The position numbers and the translations under genes are program-made. DNA of 64,000 nt from Colius striatus (Eukaryota; Chordata; Aves; Coliiformes; Coliidae): contig NC_084767.1 of NCBI RefSeq assembly GCF_028858725.1, positions 33,859,395-33,923,394 of the forward strand, read 5' to 3'. Position 1 is the first letter of the stretch, and each line of letters begins with the position of its first letter. Positions 42,701 to 52,242 of this stretch are shown one piece after another. The notes below the pieces were generated by a model, which saw nothing but the letters and a program-made list of their open reading frames with translations, searched no databases and had not been told where the DNA came from.

Positions 42701-43961
42701 GATCTTTGACAAATGATCAGTTGATGTGTGTTGAAGCATGATTATTAGATAGAATTAGAAAATGGAGTCCTGCCAAGGTTTAAAATCATATTATTTTGAA
42801 AGGTGCATAATACAGCTTATAGCACTGTGCTATATCGGTAGCTGTTTCATTATAAGAGCACCTTCTCTTGTCCTGCTGTACTTAGGTAAAGCTGCCACTG
42901 AGGTTGTTCTGAATTTTGTCCAGTCAGGGGTTTTAGGCTTAAGTTGGTGCCTGAAGGGAAATGTAGGAGCATCACATAGTGTCAGTGTGTGCATAGAATC
43001 AGCTGCCCTGGTAGTCACACAAATAAAGCAGTTCAGCAACATCCCACCAAGGATGAATGCTTCCTTTGAGCAAGATATCACAATGGACATCTTTCCCACC
43101 ATGTGAATTCTTGACTTGACTTGATTTTACATATGAATTTCTGTTCTTCCTGCAGTCTTACTGTAGTATTGACACAAAACTCACAAAAATACCTTTGCTA
43201 GTACTGAAAAAAACACTTAGTATCAAGTTCTTCCATGCTTCTTAATTGCTGCTGTTGAGATGTCTAGTATTTCATCCCTTTTTCTGTATTCTCTTGAGTC
43301 GTGGCAGATTTTAATTTCACATCAGTGATGAACCTGCCATCTGTATTTCCAAGCTACTGAAGATGCAGCATGTTACTTATTGTTGAGTTTTTAACTCTCA
43401 TAAATAGAGAGGTCAACCAACAATCAAAAATGTATGGTGTTTTTCCCTGTCCTAATTATACTGAAAATTCTGTTCTAAAATTTTTGTGAATTCTGAATGC
43501 TGTATTTCTCCTGTTGGAAGGATTCAGATAACCTAAAAGTTATCCAATTTCTTTCTGGGTAGAATGGGCCTTCTATCCAGAGACGAAGATTCAACCCACA
43601 GCACCAAAACATCCGACTCAATGGATCTCTTAAGTCACAAGGTGCCAATAATGAGGCAGATCAAAATAATACAAAGAGTGGTTCCAGGTCTGAACACAGA
43701 AGACAACAGCATAACAGTTTCAGATCTAAAAATAAAGGAGCCATGAAGAATCAAGAGCAGCCCACAGCTACAAGGATCACAGAGTATCCGACATATTCAG
43801 AAAAGACACGACGAAAGCATCATACACCAGACGCTGCAGATCACAGGCCTTTCCAAGGCAGTGTTGGCAGGGTGTCACAATGCAATTTATGCCCTGCAAG
43901 GATGGAGGTCTCTGCTGATGCTACTGTTCTTTCAGTGCCAGCTGTGACTTTGGTGGCTTAA
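740..43961 (+). CDS. SPATS2L: SPATS2L, spermatogenesis-associated serine-rich 2-like protein (spliced, complete coding region)
   Basis: Eleven exons (740-778, 12220-12328, 18146-18195, 19147-19387, 22714-22932, 23337-23472, 35238-35296, 38669-38778, 39792-39894, 42168-42388, 43563-43961) join with matching phases into 561 codons plus TAA. All are bounded by AG/GT. The family member in human is of nearly the same length. Residues about 14-50 form the UBA-like start, including the run [19 protein letters not shown]. Residues about 60-85 are a basic, KR-rich stretch resembling a nuclear or nucleolar signal. Residues 147-219 are serine-rich, 225-345 are charged and helical and likely a coiled coil, and 356-500 are low-complexity, rich in Ser, Asn, Gln and Arg. 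The tail has the conserved [18 protein letters not shown] block. The mammalian protein is known as a nucleolar and stress-granule component; its biochemical role is unsettled. SPATS2 is the paralogue alternative, but the neighbours KCTD18 and SGO2 argue for SPATS2L. Confidence 0.95.
8680..8731 (+). mobile_element. CR1 LINE 3' tail remnant
   Basis: The stretch contains CAACTAGATGATCTTTCAAG followed by CCCTTTCAACCC and ATTCTGTGA. This is the diagnostic 3' end of avian CR1 elements. Only about 50 bases are recognisable, so the copy is old and strongly 5'-truncated. Confidence 0.85.
11501..11610 (+). mobile_element. CR1 LINE internal 3' fragment
   Basis: It encodes a decayed form of the last part of CR1 ORF2 ([16 protein letters not shown], then [17 protein letters not shown]), the same block seen at 15,260-15,370 in the larger copy. 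The usual tail is missing, so the fragment has lost its 3' end. Confidence 0.85.
12220..12328 (+). CDS. SPATS2L: SPATS2L coding exon 2 (UBA-like region)
   Basis: Acceptor TTCCTTCCAG and donor G|GTGAGT are both strong. The 109-nt exon reads residues 14-49 plus the first base of Gly50, and includes [15 protein letters not shown] and [11 protein letters not shown]. This is the most conserved N-terminal block of the family and is predicted to fold like a UBA/CUE helical bundle. Confidence 0.95.
12329..18145 (+). other. SPATS2L intron 2
   Basis: A 5.8-kb intron dominated by the sense CR1 copy at 13050-15466. From 15,470 to 18,145 it is AT-rich sequence in which I see no gene, known repeat or RNA structure. 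Confidence 0.85.
13050..15466 (+). mobile_element. Large 5'-truncated CR1 LINE with disrupted ORF2 (end of endonuclease plus reverse transcriptase)
   Basis: About 2.4 kb of CR1. The left end falls within the endonuclease domain ([10 protein letters not shown], then [11 protein letters not shown]). The linker and reverse transcriptase follow ([62 protein letters not shown]), then the thumb and C-terminal region, and the tail GGACTAGATGATCTCTAAAG with ATTCTATGATTCTGTGA at the end. The frame is broken by a stop and a one-base insertion near 14,323-14,330, another frame change near 14,360, and a loss of bases near 15,118. The usual FADD catalytic box reads FPDD. The copy cannot encode a working enzyme. 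It belongs to the same subfamily as the copies at 39,180 and 63,737. Confidence 0.95.
18146..18195 (+). CDS. SPATS2L: SPATS2L coding exon 3
   Basis: A 50-nt exon between CCCTAG and AAG|GTAAGA. It completes Gly50 and reads [16 protein letters not shown], a strongly conserved piece of the family leading into the basic region. It enters in phase 1 and leaves in phase 0. Confidence 0.95.
18196..19146 (+). other. SPATS2L intron 3
   Basis: A 951-nt intron with ordinary splice sites. No repeat or further exon is recognised, and the 62-codon and 70-codon open frames in it lack any support. Confidence 0.8.
19147..19387 (+). CDS. SPATS2L: SPATS2L coding exon 4 (basic, nuclear-signal-like region)
   Basis: Acceptor TCTCCATTTAG, donor CCAG|GTCAGT. 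It reads [13 protein letters not shown], then a variable stretch with [18 protein letters not shown], ending in IPG at phase 1. The opening KR-rich cluster resembles a nuclear or nucleolar localisation signal. The later half is poorly conserved relative to mammals as I recall them. Confidence 0.93.
19555..20258 (-). mobile_element. CR1 LINE 3' fragment, antisense to SPATS2L
   Basis: Read on the minus strand it gives the CR1 C-terminal block ([20 protein letters not shown], then [12 protein letters not shown]) and ends with the characteristic tail at its low-coordinate end (AGAATCATAGAATCACAGAA on the plus strand). It is about 700 nt, 5'-truncated, and has frameshifts and stops. It is the only clear CR1 in the window on the minus strand. 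Confidence 0.92.
20436..20513 (+). CDS. SPATS2L: Candidate optional SPATS2L exon (78 nt, phase 1 to phase 1)
   Basis: The sequence follows a good acceptor (TTTCCCACAG). In the frame dictated by exon 4 it reads [18 protein letters not shown] then ASSWRALG, open for all 26 codons, and could return to exon 5 without changing frame. The mammalian protein has an extra segment at this point containing a similar GN-LL start, from memory. The proposed donor, GGAA|GTGTTT, is weak, and the main transcript is in frame without it. It may be a vestigial or alternative exon. Confidence 0.35.
21740..22436 (+). mobile_element. CR1 LINE 3' fragment, different subfamily
   Basis: It contains CR1 ORF2 C-terminal coding ([55 protein letters not shown]) and ends with GGTTGGACTCGATCCTAAA and a TATGATTCTGAT tail. 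Wording such as the [20 protein letters not shown] block differs from the [11 protein letters not shown] form of the 13,050 copy, so this is a separate and probably older subfamily. Confidence 0.92.
22714..22932 (+). CDS. SPATS2L: SPATS2L coding exon 5 (serine-rich region)
   Basis: Acceptor TTTTCTTACAG, donor AGAG|GTAAAT. The frame starts by completing Val147 and reads [19 protein letters not shown], later [20 protein letters not shown], ending SVKKRG. The run of serines gives the family its name. It starts and ends in phase 1. Confidence 0.93.
22933..23336 (+). other. SPATS2L intron 5
   Basis: A 404-nt AT-rich intron. Nothing beyond the splice signals is seen. Confidence 0.85.
23337..23472 (+). 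CDS. SPATS2L: SPATS2L coding exon 6 (start of coiled-coil core)
   Basis: Acceptor TCTATTTTAG, donor TTG|GTAGGT. It reads [38 protein letters not shown] and AFAELHS, nearly unchanged from the mammalian protein. It ends in phase 2, splitting a Cys codon with the next exon. Confidence 0.96.
24091..24126. repeat. TA-rich microsatellite
   Basis: A short run of alternating TA broken by CTATATAAACCTATATC. It is likely length-variable between individuals; no function is suggested. Confidence 0.8.
31185..31958 (+). repeat. 22-nt direct repeat pair, about 750 bp apart
   Basis: The word TTTGTGTTGGGAGTTATCAG followed by AA occurs at 31185-31206 and at 31937-31958. The first copy also lies between two nearby copies of ACAAATTCTGAATTT (near 31,169 and 31,206). 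No known repeat family is recognised, and the origin is unknown. Confidence 0.6.
35238..35296 (+). CDS. SPATS2L: SPATS2L coding exon 7
   Basis: A 59-nt exon between TCCTCTTTTAG and GCCA|GTAAGT. Together with the preceding TG it completes Cys265 and reads [19 protein letters not shown], a charged helical segment of the conserved core. Confidence 0.95.
35297..38668 (+). other. SPATS2L intron 7
   Basis: A 3.4-kb intron. Apart from the CR1 remnant at 37369-37566 it is AT-rich sequence with no gene or structure recognised. The 124-codon minus-strand frame at 36,194-36,568 has no supporting features. Confidence 0.82.
37369..37566 (+). mobile_element. CR1 LINE 3' tail, older subfamily
   Basis: It contains CACTGGAACAGGTTGCCCAG, then the tail CTTGGACTGGATGACTTTTC with TTTCCAACCCAAACTATTCT and GTGATTGTATGA. 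About 200 nt remain. Confidence 0.9.
38669..38778 (+). CDS. SPATS2L: SPATS2L coding exon 8
   Basis: Acceptor TATTTGGCAG, donor AAG|GTCAGG. The split codon gives Met285, followed by [20 protein letters not shown] and [16 protein letters not shown]. The heptad-like spacing of Leu, Ile and Met supports a coiled coil. It ends in phase 0. Confidence 0.96.
38779..39791 (+). other. SPATS2L intron 8
   Basis: A 1.0-kb intron, of which more than half is the sense CR1 at 39180-39720. That copy ends only about 70 nt before the acceptor of the next exon. The first 400 nt hold nothing recognisable. Confidence 0.88.
39180..39720 (+). mobile_element. CR1 LINE 3' fragment close to a splice acceptor
   Basis: It starts within the ORF2 C-terminus ([39 protein letters not shown]), has an internal deletion of a few dozen bases near 39,472 relative to the 13,050 copy, and ends GTTGGACTAGATGATCTCTA with CCCTACCATTCTATGATTGA. 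It is of the same subfamily as the 13,050 and 63,737 copies and little diverged from them, so a comparatively young insertion. Confidence 0.93.
39792..39894 (+). CDS. SPATS2L: SPATS2L coding exon 9
   Basis: Acceptor CTTTTTGCAG, donor GAAA|GTAAGT. It reads [20 protein letters not shown] and [14 protein letters not shown] and ends the helical core. It leaves in phase 1. The acceptor's pyrimidine tract lies between the CR1 end and the exon and appears intact. Confidence 0.96.
39895..42167 (+). other. SPATS2L intron 9
   Basis: A 2.3-kb intron with no recognised repeat. The open frames on either strand (up to 141 codons at 41,398-41,823 minus) show no family resemblance and no splice context. Confidence 0.82.
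42168..42388 (+). CDS. SPATS2L: SPATS2L coding exon 10 (low-complexity region)
   Basis: Acceptor CTTTTTTATAG, donor CAG|GTAAGA. It reads [20 protein letters not shown], then Ser/Thr/Lys-rich sequence ending GIPTNKQ. The first dozen residues are conserved; the rest drifts, as expected for a disordered region of an RNA-granule protein. Confidence 0.94.
42389..43562 (+). other. SPATS2L intron 10
   Basis: A 1.2-kb intron with no repeats or additional exons recognised. It ends in TTTCTTTCTGGGTAG. Confidence 0.83.
43563..43961 (+). CDS. SPATS2L: SPATS2L terminal coding exon 11
   Basis: The 133-codon frame (stop included) reads [20 protein letters not shown], an Asn/Gln/Arg-rich middle, then [20 protein letters not shown] and SVPAVTLVA before TAA. 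The Cys-x-x-Cys of the tail and the final VTLVA are as in the mammalian protein. Basic, low-complexity sequence here fits RNA binding, which is inference. Confidence 0.96.
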   Translation, partial: NGPSIQRRRFNPQHQNIRLNGSLKSQGANNEADQNNTKSGSRSEHRRQQHNSFRSKNKGAMKNQEQPTATRITEYPTYSEKTRRKHHTPDAADHRPFQGSVGRVSQCNLCPARMEVSADATVLSVPAVTLVA

Positions 43962-44910
43962 AATGTCACCATGATGGCAGGCAGAGAAATTTAATCTCTT
44001 CATTTTAGTTTATTACTCAAGATGCTTGTTGGTGAAGAAAATAAGAACATAATCATCTTCAGTCTGTTGCTGCTTAAAACTTGTCAGTGTCTTTATTAAT
44101 TATTAATTATCAAATTTAATTCATACTTTCAAGGCTTTGCCCAAATATGTTCACACTTTGTCTTGACAGTACAGAATCTTATCAAAGCAGCATTTACTTT
44201 TTAGAAAATGAAATCTAGATTGGAAAAATAAATTTATAATTAAATTCATAGTAGCAAAAAACATGTTGTAGATATGTGGTTATACCAGTCAGCATTATTG
44301 ATTTTTAGAGCAGCCTGTATTAGAAGGATCCCAGAAAGTCTATATGCTGTGGTCTGCAATGAAATCAAATAATCTTGTAGAATTCTTCAGCAAATCTCTA
44401 TACACCTATTTCTGTGTGTGTATACACATACATGCATGCACACTGTATACACAGAGAGCATTATTATATACAAGAACATTTGAAAAAGCAGTACATTTCA
44501 TTTTAGTATATTATTCCATAATCTCAGATGATTAAATTCAAGTATAAATTGTATTAAATGTATTACATATTGGTATTTTTCATTGACAAACTATTTTTAT
44601 GAGACTGATGAAAAATGCTCATTTCTTAAGTTTGGAATGTATATAGTCATGGCTATTCAGATGCACAGCCCTATTCTCCATCCTTATCAGTCACTTTTCT
44701 ATGACTAGTTGGATTTATTTTTTTGCATATGAAAAGTGTTCTAGACTTGAATCCAAATTAGTTTTCTATATTTTTGCTGTAGGAACCATCTGTCCATAAC
44801 AAGAGCTATGACTAAGAAACTTGTTACAGCAACATGCAGCAGAATGTGGAGGTACAGATTTGAGCAGATACTACATGCTTCTGAGTTTTTTATTAAAATA
44901 AAAATCTTAC
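43962..44910 (+). terminator. SPATS2L: SPATS2L 3' untranslated region with polyadenylation signals
   Basis: AT-rich sequence follows the stop. AATAAA occurs at 44227-44232 and again at 44897-44902, the latter preceded by T-rich sequence and followed by ATCTTACTTAGTC. Either may be the cleavage signal; the exact end cannot be fixed without transcript data. Confidence 0.55.
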
Positions 44911-46798
44911 TTAGTCTTAATGTTCTGATTCTGTATTACAGAAATCCTGTTTCTTCCCAAAAATTAAAATCTTTCTAAAATATCCTGGTGTTTTGCTGCT
45001 TTGCAGTGCCTAATGTTTGTGGTTGTATTGAAATTGTACTTGTTTAATTCAGCTGGTATCAGCAGAAGCTTTCAGCTGAGTTTGGACTGGACTAGGCTTT
45101 TTGCTTTTAGCTAGATTCTAATGCCACAAGTGCACAGAACAGAACCTTCCCATGAGGGCTGCCTCCCTCCTGGACATACTTTTAATACCTCAGTATGTTA
45201 AATAACTTCTTTCAGAATCCAGGCCTGGCATCAAGTGAACTAGTGGTCCCAAGTGTCAGAATCAGAAAGGTGTAAAAGGTCAATAAGACCACAACACATG
45301 AGTAGCTTTAAAAGTGTATTCCTAGGTTATTGTTTGCTATTGCTTTTTACCAATTTCCTCTGCCTAATTTCTCGTAGCTGACTGCAAACTTCCTTAGTAC
45401 CAACTGGTGTACTTTTCCTCTGTGGCCTTTGAAAAATCATCCCAAAAGTGTAGAGCGAGGTGCATTCCTTATGGGTGATTTTGATTATTTTTATTTCCCA
45501 TGATATCTGTGTACGGTTTCCCACATGTGAATATTGGTAAAACACAATTCTAAAAGGCAAATACTTCGTCTTCATCTGGAAGAGTGGTGAAAGAAAAATA
45601 AACATGCTCAGGTAAACACTGGCTTGCTTAGCATTGCAAGCACTACTGCTATCCTAATTACCTAACATACTTCTAAGCTGAATGCTTTGAGTAAATAGAA
45701 CGGAAATTCCAGAATCCATGTTGTACACACCTATCAGATAGGTGGCTTTTGAAAATGTATCTGCTGCCTTACCGTTTGACCTGTAACCTCGCTGTAAGAG
45801 ATGTAATTATAATTTCCATGCAGATATTACACGGGAGTCTTCCTTACATAATTTGTGAAATTTATTTAGATTTCTTCTTGTAACCCCTCCTAAAAAAATC
45901 CAAATTCTATCGTATCTGTAATGACATTTACTCCTTCCTTATAGTTTCTCCACTTGACAGGGTTATTGATAGTTATTTTATTCTGTCAGTCAGCTTCTCC
46001 CAAGCAGACTTCTGCAAATAAATAAAATCTGTAACATAAGTCATAACCCAGCACAACAGAACCCCCTTGCACTCTTCAGTCCTAGCGAACCTCTCTGCTG
46101 GAGGCTCAATATGGGACAGATCCAGGACTACTAGGTGAGTGTTTCTCTTCAGACTGCAATGCAGACACATTTTCTTTCAGCTGTCGGTTTCCTGGAGAGA
46201 TTAAATTCCATTTTACTTCCACAGTTTATAAGGCTTAGGGTAGGTAAGAGCAAAGCTATTTTTATAGCAAAATTCACCACAAAGGTTAATGCTATTCAGC
46301 AAGCATAGAACTATTTAACATCAGTCTATCAGCAGAGAGAAACTTAGCAAGATTCATAGGTATTAAAAACAACGCCAAAAGTGCCTACTGAGATGAGTTA
46401 AAAGGCCATGTTTGTACCACATCCAATTAAAAATAAATAAAATCGAGTCCCTCAATAATTCATCTTGCTCTGCCTCTCCCCCACAGCCACTTTCTTGATT
46501 AATCTATTGAAATTCAAGGGAATTCTTTTTTCACTTATTGGGGTTTTTTTTCTTTTACCTGTGAGCAAGTAAGTCTAGAGGCAAAGAAACCTTATTCAAG
46601 CCACTGTAGTACAGATGACATCAATATTACTTGAAAAATACTATGGTACCAAAATAATGAAACAAACACCAAGAAAAGTGTTTCTGAAAAAATGCAGAAA
46701 GTTCTGGAGAATTATTCTCCAAAATTTTTCTTGTACATGTGGAAAATTCCATACTTTGTTTGATGTTGGACTCAGTTATCTTTGTGAGCTTTAATGCC

Positions 46799-46857
46799 AG
46801 TTGGACTTGATGACCTTTAAGGATCTTTTCCAACCTAAATGATTTTACGATTCCATG
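46799..46857 (+). mobile_element. CR1 LINE 3' tail scrap
   Basis: AGTTGGACTTGATGACCTTT, then AAGGATCTTTTCCAACCTAA, ending in GATTTTACGATTCC. It is only the terminal 60 bases of an old copy. Confidence 0.85.
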
Positions 46858-48432
46858 TTTATAGAAGCCTTCTAAATTCATCAAGACAGCTTGAAAGAAA
46901 TCTGCTTTAGGAAGCATTGCAAAAAGATTTAAAAGTGCATCATAAAGTGGTCAGCTATTCAGTAAATAGTGACGTGTCAGTCACACAGAAGGTAGATATT
47001 AAAAACTGCTTTTCAGACAGATTATTATAATAGAAGAACAAATTTCACAAACTTGGTGTCAATGTCAACATGAGATTACAGTACATTGGTATCTTCTGTA
47101 ATTTTTACCTTCTTTCTTCAGCAAAACTTCTTTTCTTGGGATAGGAGGAGCCTTGGAATTCTTGCTCTTCAGGTTTATGTTAAAAGCAAAATCACTATAG
47201 AGATTCTACAGGTAAGCTGGTCTTCAGTACACACCAACAACAGAAAATTACAGTACTGCATACTTTTACACTCACTTCTCTTCATGGCAAAGTGTCTCCT
47301 TAAAATGTGATAGTACGTGAAAAAACGTGGTTTTACTTGTGCAAATGATATTTCGAGTGCTCGTGGTTAGGAGAAAAGCCTGCAACTGTCCTCACTTCTA
47401 AATGATTTAGAAAATACTTCAAGAACCATTTTGTAATTCTGATAGTCTCAGGAATTTTAAGAATATTGCTAGGACTTCAAAACATTTAGGGACAGCTCTA
47501 TTGACTATGCAGGGAAAGCAAAAGCATTATCAAAATGCACCATCCAGCTGTAAGCAAGGGCACAAAACAAAGCCAAGTTTCATTCACTGACTTGATCAAT
47601 TGAAAGGACTTTCTAAAATCAGTGAGCTAAATTTAACTTTGCTCTGCAGACAGAAACATACAGCAGCTCGTCAGTATCGCTATTCAAAATTTACCCTGGT
47701 CTCCTTCATCCTGCTGTGGGGGAGGAAGGGATTCTTTTCTCTTCTAACCAAGGCACCTCTGTTAATGCTGCTTCGCTGCAAAAAGTGGAGGTTGTCCCCT
47801 TCTCACCTGAAAGGACCTGCAGAAGGACACGGGAAGGCCAACTTAGAGCTGTGAGATTCCCTGCAGAAAACACACCACAGTGGTGTGATACCAAATGTCA
47901 GGGCTGTACTGGCTGCCTGAAGCAGCCTCACTCCCAAGGGAAAGTAGTATGTGTGTGTCAAGTCTGCAGGAAAAAATTGCCTTGTTACTCACCAAGCATG
48001 CTGCTTCCCTTCCTGTATTTCTGAATTTTCTCACTGTGTACAAGTAAACGTGAGCCCTGTTATTACTGTTAATACCTAAGTAGTGGCTTACCCTCACCAG
48101 AAGTACCGTAAGGGCAGTCAACTTCCACACACTTGAGTAATCAGTATGTTCCACACTTGTGGCAAACATCTAATAAAAGCTACTTAGCGTTACCTGTTTT
48201 TCTCCACTTCAAAGATCCAGGTAATTGAAACTAGTTCATGTTATCTATAGTTAAAGTTGATAAAGAGAAGTTCTTTTGTGCTGTGCAGGTACTTTCTTTA
48301 AGAAGGTCAATTGTACCAGTATGGCCCAACAGAAATACATGTGAGATAACATCAGATTGCACATGCTCTGAGGGGGCTTTTAAATCCCTTTCTTCCTCCC
48401 TTCCCAATATCTAAAAATATTTAGAACTAAAA

Positions 48433-48496
48433 TTGGATGAAACTGGAACACAAAAAGTTCCACTTAAATATAAGTAAAACTATAAGAAAACTATTT
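48433..48496 (+). mobile_element. CR1 LINE scrap
   Basis: The words GATGAAACTGGAACACAAAA and AGTTCCACTTAAATATAAG match the block just before the CR1 tail in the 13,050 and 39,180 copies. Neither a tail nor further 5' sequence remains. Confidence 0.75.
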
Positions 48497-48909
48497 AAAG
48501 CAGAAAACACATTTCAGTGCTTAGTTAAAACAATTTCTCACTATGCTCACAAAGTTTTTAATCATAATTTTTCACCAAATCTTTGAATAAATGGGATGAC
48601 GATCTCATCTTTGACCAGATGATGCAAAGCTATCCAGTCTATCAGGCTGACTCAGCCATTAACCATCCACTTCATCATTCTTTACCTTAATGCTCTGCTA
48701 ATACTGCTCTTTTTTCCTCATTTTGTACCATAGAAGGAGCAGGAGTTTCAACAGCAGCACTGCCGTGTTCACACATTTTGCTGGATACAGAAGATAGCTG
48801 AGATGGTGTCTCAAGGCAAAGCAGAGTTCACTTCAGCTTTACTACACTGTTGCTTATAGGCTGCCTAGATGCTGCCATCTTGGATGTCATCTGATGCGGG
48901 GCACCCTTG

Positions 48910-49187
48910 TCAGCACTCTGCCTCCCTCTGGGTGCCTAGGAACTGCTGGGCACCCGCCTGTGTCTGGTAGATTGTTTCAGAAGCTACTTTGTGCCGTGTT
49001 GAACTTTCACTATGGGGCCCTTTAAGAGTTGCTGCAGAACGTGAAGCATTGTGAGCAGCTACCTTTAAGGAAGCTAAATTCTTGACTTTGATAACAGGTA
49101 CTTTTTGAGGGACCTGAGAATCTAATTGGCTTAGGACCCGCTTTACGTAGCAAATAGTCTTCCTCTTTAGTAAAGTCAATTAGTCAT
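48910..49187 (-). pseudogene. KCTD18: KCTD18 last exon, stop and frameshift
   Basis: After a TTGTTTACAG acceptor the family frame starts with TGA (49184-49186), then reads [20 protein letters not shown] and RFSGPSKST. Near 49092-49099 an extra base shifts the frame, after which [20 protein letters not shown] follows and runs open to TGA at 48910-48912. Both halves resemble the KCTD18 C-terminus. Confidence 0.82.
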
Positions 49188-50534
49188 CTGTAAACAACTT
49201 CAATGAAAGAAACAAACTATGAATATAAATGATTGGTTTTATAACATAATTACAAAAGTGGCAATCTGTGACACCAGACACAAATCTGTAGCTCTTTTCA
49301 TTCTTGCTTCTTACAATATTATTTATGGTTCTGCATCACTGCAATCAGACTTGCCTTTATATGAGTAGTACCATCAATCTCTTCTATCTGTGTAAATAAT
49401 ATTACACATTAAAAATTGTAAGAAACCCGGTGCACAAACTGCTCAGTGAAAATCAGTAAGAAAGAAGGCTGGAGGAGTTCTAGAAAGAAAATTGTAAAAT
49501 GCTACAAATTCCATCAGATGCAAAATCCACAAAATACTAGTCTAATGGGTTTTAAGCTACCTACAGAAATGTGAGACCCATCTGCACATAAACACAAAAC
49601 ATGAAGTTGCACATTATCTAATTTGAGAAAATTAAAAATATGTCTTCTTTCTCCTTCCCCCATTTTTTTCAGTAAAAATGATTATGGATAATCTTTTAAG
49701 ATAAAATGGGTTTCTTAAAAGGAAAAAGAACCTATGTAAGAAAGCCTAAGGAGTCTCATGGTAATTGGTGTAAGTAGACAGCATTTTAAAGTATTATACA
49801 ACTGCTGTTTCTCAGCATTGGCAAAGAAAAATGGACAGACACCTAGAAGATTTTTATTCCTCAAGGAAATAATAAATGATGCCACAGAAATCCAGCTGGA
49901 AAACCTGAAAGCCAACAAAAGCTAGACCAGGCCAAGTCAGAGAGCTGATCAGTAAATATAAATCAAAACCATTTGTGGAGAGAAGAAAAAGGGAAAACAG
50001 AACACAGAGACTAAAATAAACTCAGAATATTACTAATGCCTTTAAAAATGTAGCAGAACAAAAGCTGTCAAACTGTGGCTTTATTGCTGAGATAAAGCTA
50101 CTAAAACCTGGTAATAGGAGAAAGAACATGTATGAATCAGATTATATCAAGATTTTGAGCTGAGAAAGAAGAGCTGTGGTTTTAACTGACCTGATGGTCA
50201 AGAATGGAGAAATATTTATCTGGCAGGTCAGTACTGTCATCAGACTAATAAACTGAGAGCCACTATCTAGCCTCTTCTGTCTAGCAGCAATGTGGCTGTA
50301 GGGTGGCTCAGACCAACTTTAGCTGCACCTGCAAAGGCTGCTTTTAGTTAATGGAATTTGTTTCTAGCAAGTTCAGTTCTGCAATTAAACACTCTGATTA
50401 TAAGACATCTTATAAAAATGTGAAAAAAAACCAGAGAAAACATTCATAGCTATTCATATAACCTGATTTTTTTTTTAAAAGGATTGTGCTGTATTTCTGC
50501 TTTATTTTAAGCCACAAATGTAAATCAGCACACC
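49188..50534. other. Former KCTD18 intron
   Basis: AT-rich sequence with no repeat or RNA gene recognised. Confidence 0.7.
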
Positions 50535-50626
50535 TTTTATGAACTGGCTTTATGAACTGCCTTTCAAAGGGTTCTCTTCAAGAGTCCAGCATTCAGTCAT
50601 CTCCTGAGGCACTCTCTGGTAGCTGA
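50535..50626 (-). pseudogene. KCTD18: KCTD18 penultimate exon, damaged
   Basis: In the family frame it reads VSYQRVPQEMTECWTLEENP then LKGSS followed by TAA (50550-50552). The expected acceptor AG just before the Gly-Val codons is replaced by CA. The 3' part contains an imperfect tandem copy of a 13-base word ending AGTTCATAAA, which removes the normal ending. Confidence 0.78.
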
Positions 50627-51044
50627 CTCTGGTGTTTCAAAAGGACATTGTATTGAGGAGCTGAGAGAACACAGTCAGTATCGTGCATATACATCTGATT
50701 AAATGAACACATGTATTTAATCATGTCAGATTTTTGCTTTGATGCTGACATGAACAATGGGCTTCCAGGGCTGCCAGCAGAGTGCCCAACACAAGCAGGC
50801 TACCACCCCCATGCATGTGGTGGCTCTCACTACATCTGTTTGTTCATTTATGTCAGTTTATGTCACCTTGTTGGAACATCCCTTAAGACTCTTCCCACCC
50901 ATAATAGCCACTAATATGGGGTATTTTATAACAGATTATTGAATGAGTGAAAACAGAGGGGGTTTTGTAGTTAATTGACAAATATTTTTCTTCTTTTTCT
51001 GTTAAAAAGTAGTACTACTGAAATAAACAAAAAAGATACTCTAC

Positions 51045-51139
51045 CTCTCGCTTCCCAGGCATCAAAAGCATCCAGCATCTTTTTCAACTCATCTGCTGAG
51101 TAATAGCTCCAGATGAATTGGACATTATTTCCAGCTTCT
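51045..51139 (-). pseudogene. KCTD18: KCTD18 exon, intact
   Basis: A 95-nt segment with acceptor ACTATTTCTAG and donor GAG|GTAGAG. Joined in phase to the previous exon it reads REAGNNVQFIWSYYSADELK then KMLDAFDAWEARG. No stop or frameshift. Confidence 0.9.
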
Positions 51140-52242
51140 CTAGAAATAGTGTTTTAAAGGTAACAGTTATGTGGTAAATCTAGCTACATCCTCAAAAATG
51201 TAACACTGATGAAATGTATCTGTTTATCAAATCCTAACTATAAGGACCTAATAGTAAATGTTTTGTAAAGTAGACAGGAAAATGTTACTTAAATTTTATT
51301 TTAATTTCTAGAAGTTCTAAATGGCCATCCTCATATGATCTGTAGGCCTGTAAACATTTCTTGATAAAAATGAGTATTCATGAAAGAATAGATGTTCATA
51401 AAAGAATAATTAATGGTGTAAAACCTAGTCTTCTAAATCTCAATAATTTATTGGAAAACAGTAGGAGAACCAATACCTAATAATATATGTCCAAATACAC
51501 TTACAATACATATTGATGTTTCCAGCCTAAATTTAAGAAAATGTGCATCTTAATTATAAAGATGAGGAAATGTCAGAAGCCCTATCTTAATGACGTTTCA
51601 CAAAGTACACAGTGAAGTACACTTCCTATATGTGCCCTATGGGACCAAAAGAAAGACAGTGGCTTCCAGACACTCAGAAATACAGGTCTACTAATAATGT
51701 ATAATTACTGTCATAAAAATATATTAATAGTGTAGTAGAGGCATTCTTCTTGTTTAAGGAATTAAAAAACAATTTCTTTTGACATTCAGTTCTTTTTGGT
51801 GTTAAATATTTCTCTCAGCTGTCTTAGAAAACTGCAAAATACAATTCCATTAATCACAACTAACTTTGTGAATACTTCTGGAACTTTTTCTGGATTAGGA
51901 TTCATGTGTTCAGTGTAAATATTGTCCTAAATTAGAAGATCATTTTAAATGGTTGAGACATTTTAAAACTAGTGAGGAAAACATAATTAGAACAACTACA
52001 CCCTAGCCAGCTTTTGTGGTCTCTCTCATATTCTTGTACTCCACACTTAGTTTTTATCTTGTTTGTTTAATATGACTGTTGTATTAGCCAGCTGTTTTCA
52101 AAGCTGGAAATAATCTAATTTCTTACACAGATTTATAGTATAATAACACTATATTATGCTACATATAATAATGCTGAAGTATTATTATGGAAGTGTTCAT
52201 TCTCATTTCGCAGTGCTTTCATGTGTTTGACAGTCGCCTTAC
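51140..52242. other. Former KCTD18 intron
   Basis: Very AT-rich sequence with no recognisable repeat or gene. Confidence 0.7.

Larger units (their letters stand above)
44911..48909. other. Intergenic region between SPATS2L and the KCTD18 remnant
   Basis: It contains two small CR1 scraps (46799-46857 and 48433-48496) and otherwise AT-rich unique sequence. A slightly GC-richer patch at 47,640-48,020 is open on both strands for 60-108 codons, with no recognisable protein family. Transcription of the two flanking genes converges here. Confidence 0.75.

Noticed and set aside
47600-48169. Overlapping open frames on both strands, one with many cysteines
   Set aside because: The Cys pattern fits no known finger and all strands are open because of local composition. 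No start context, polyadenylation signal or splice evidence.
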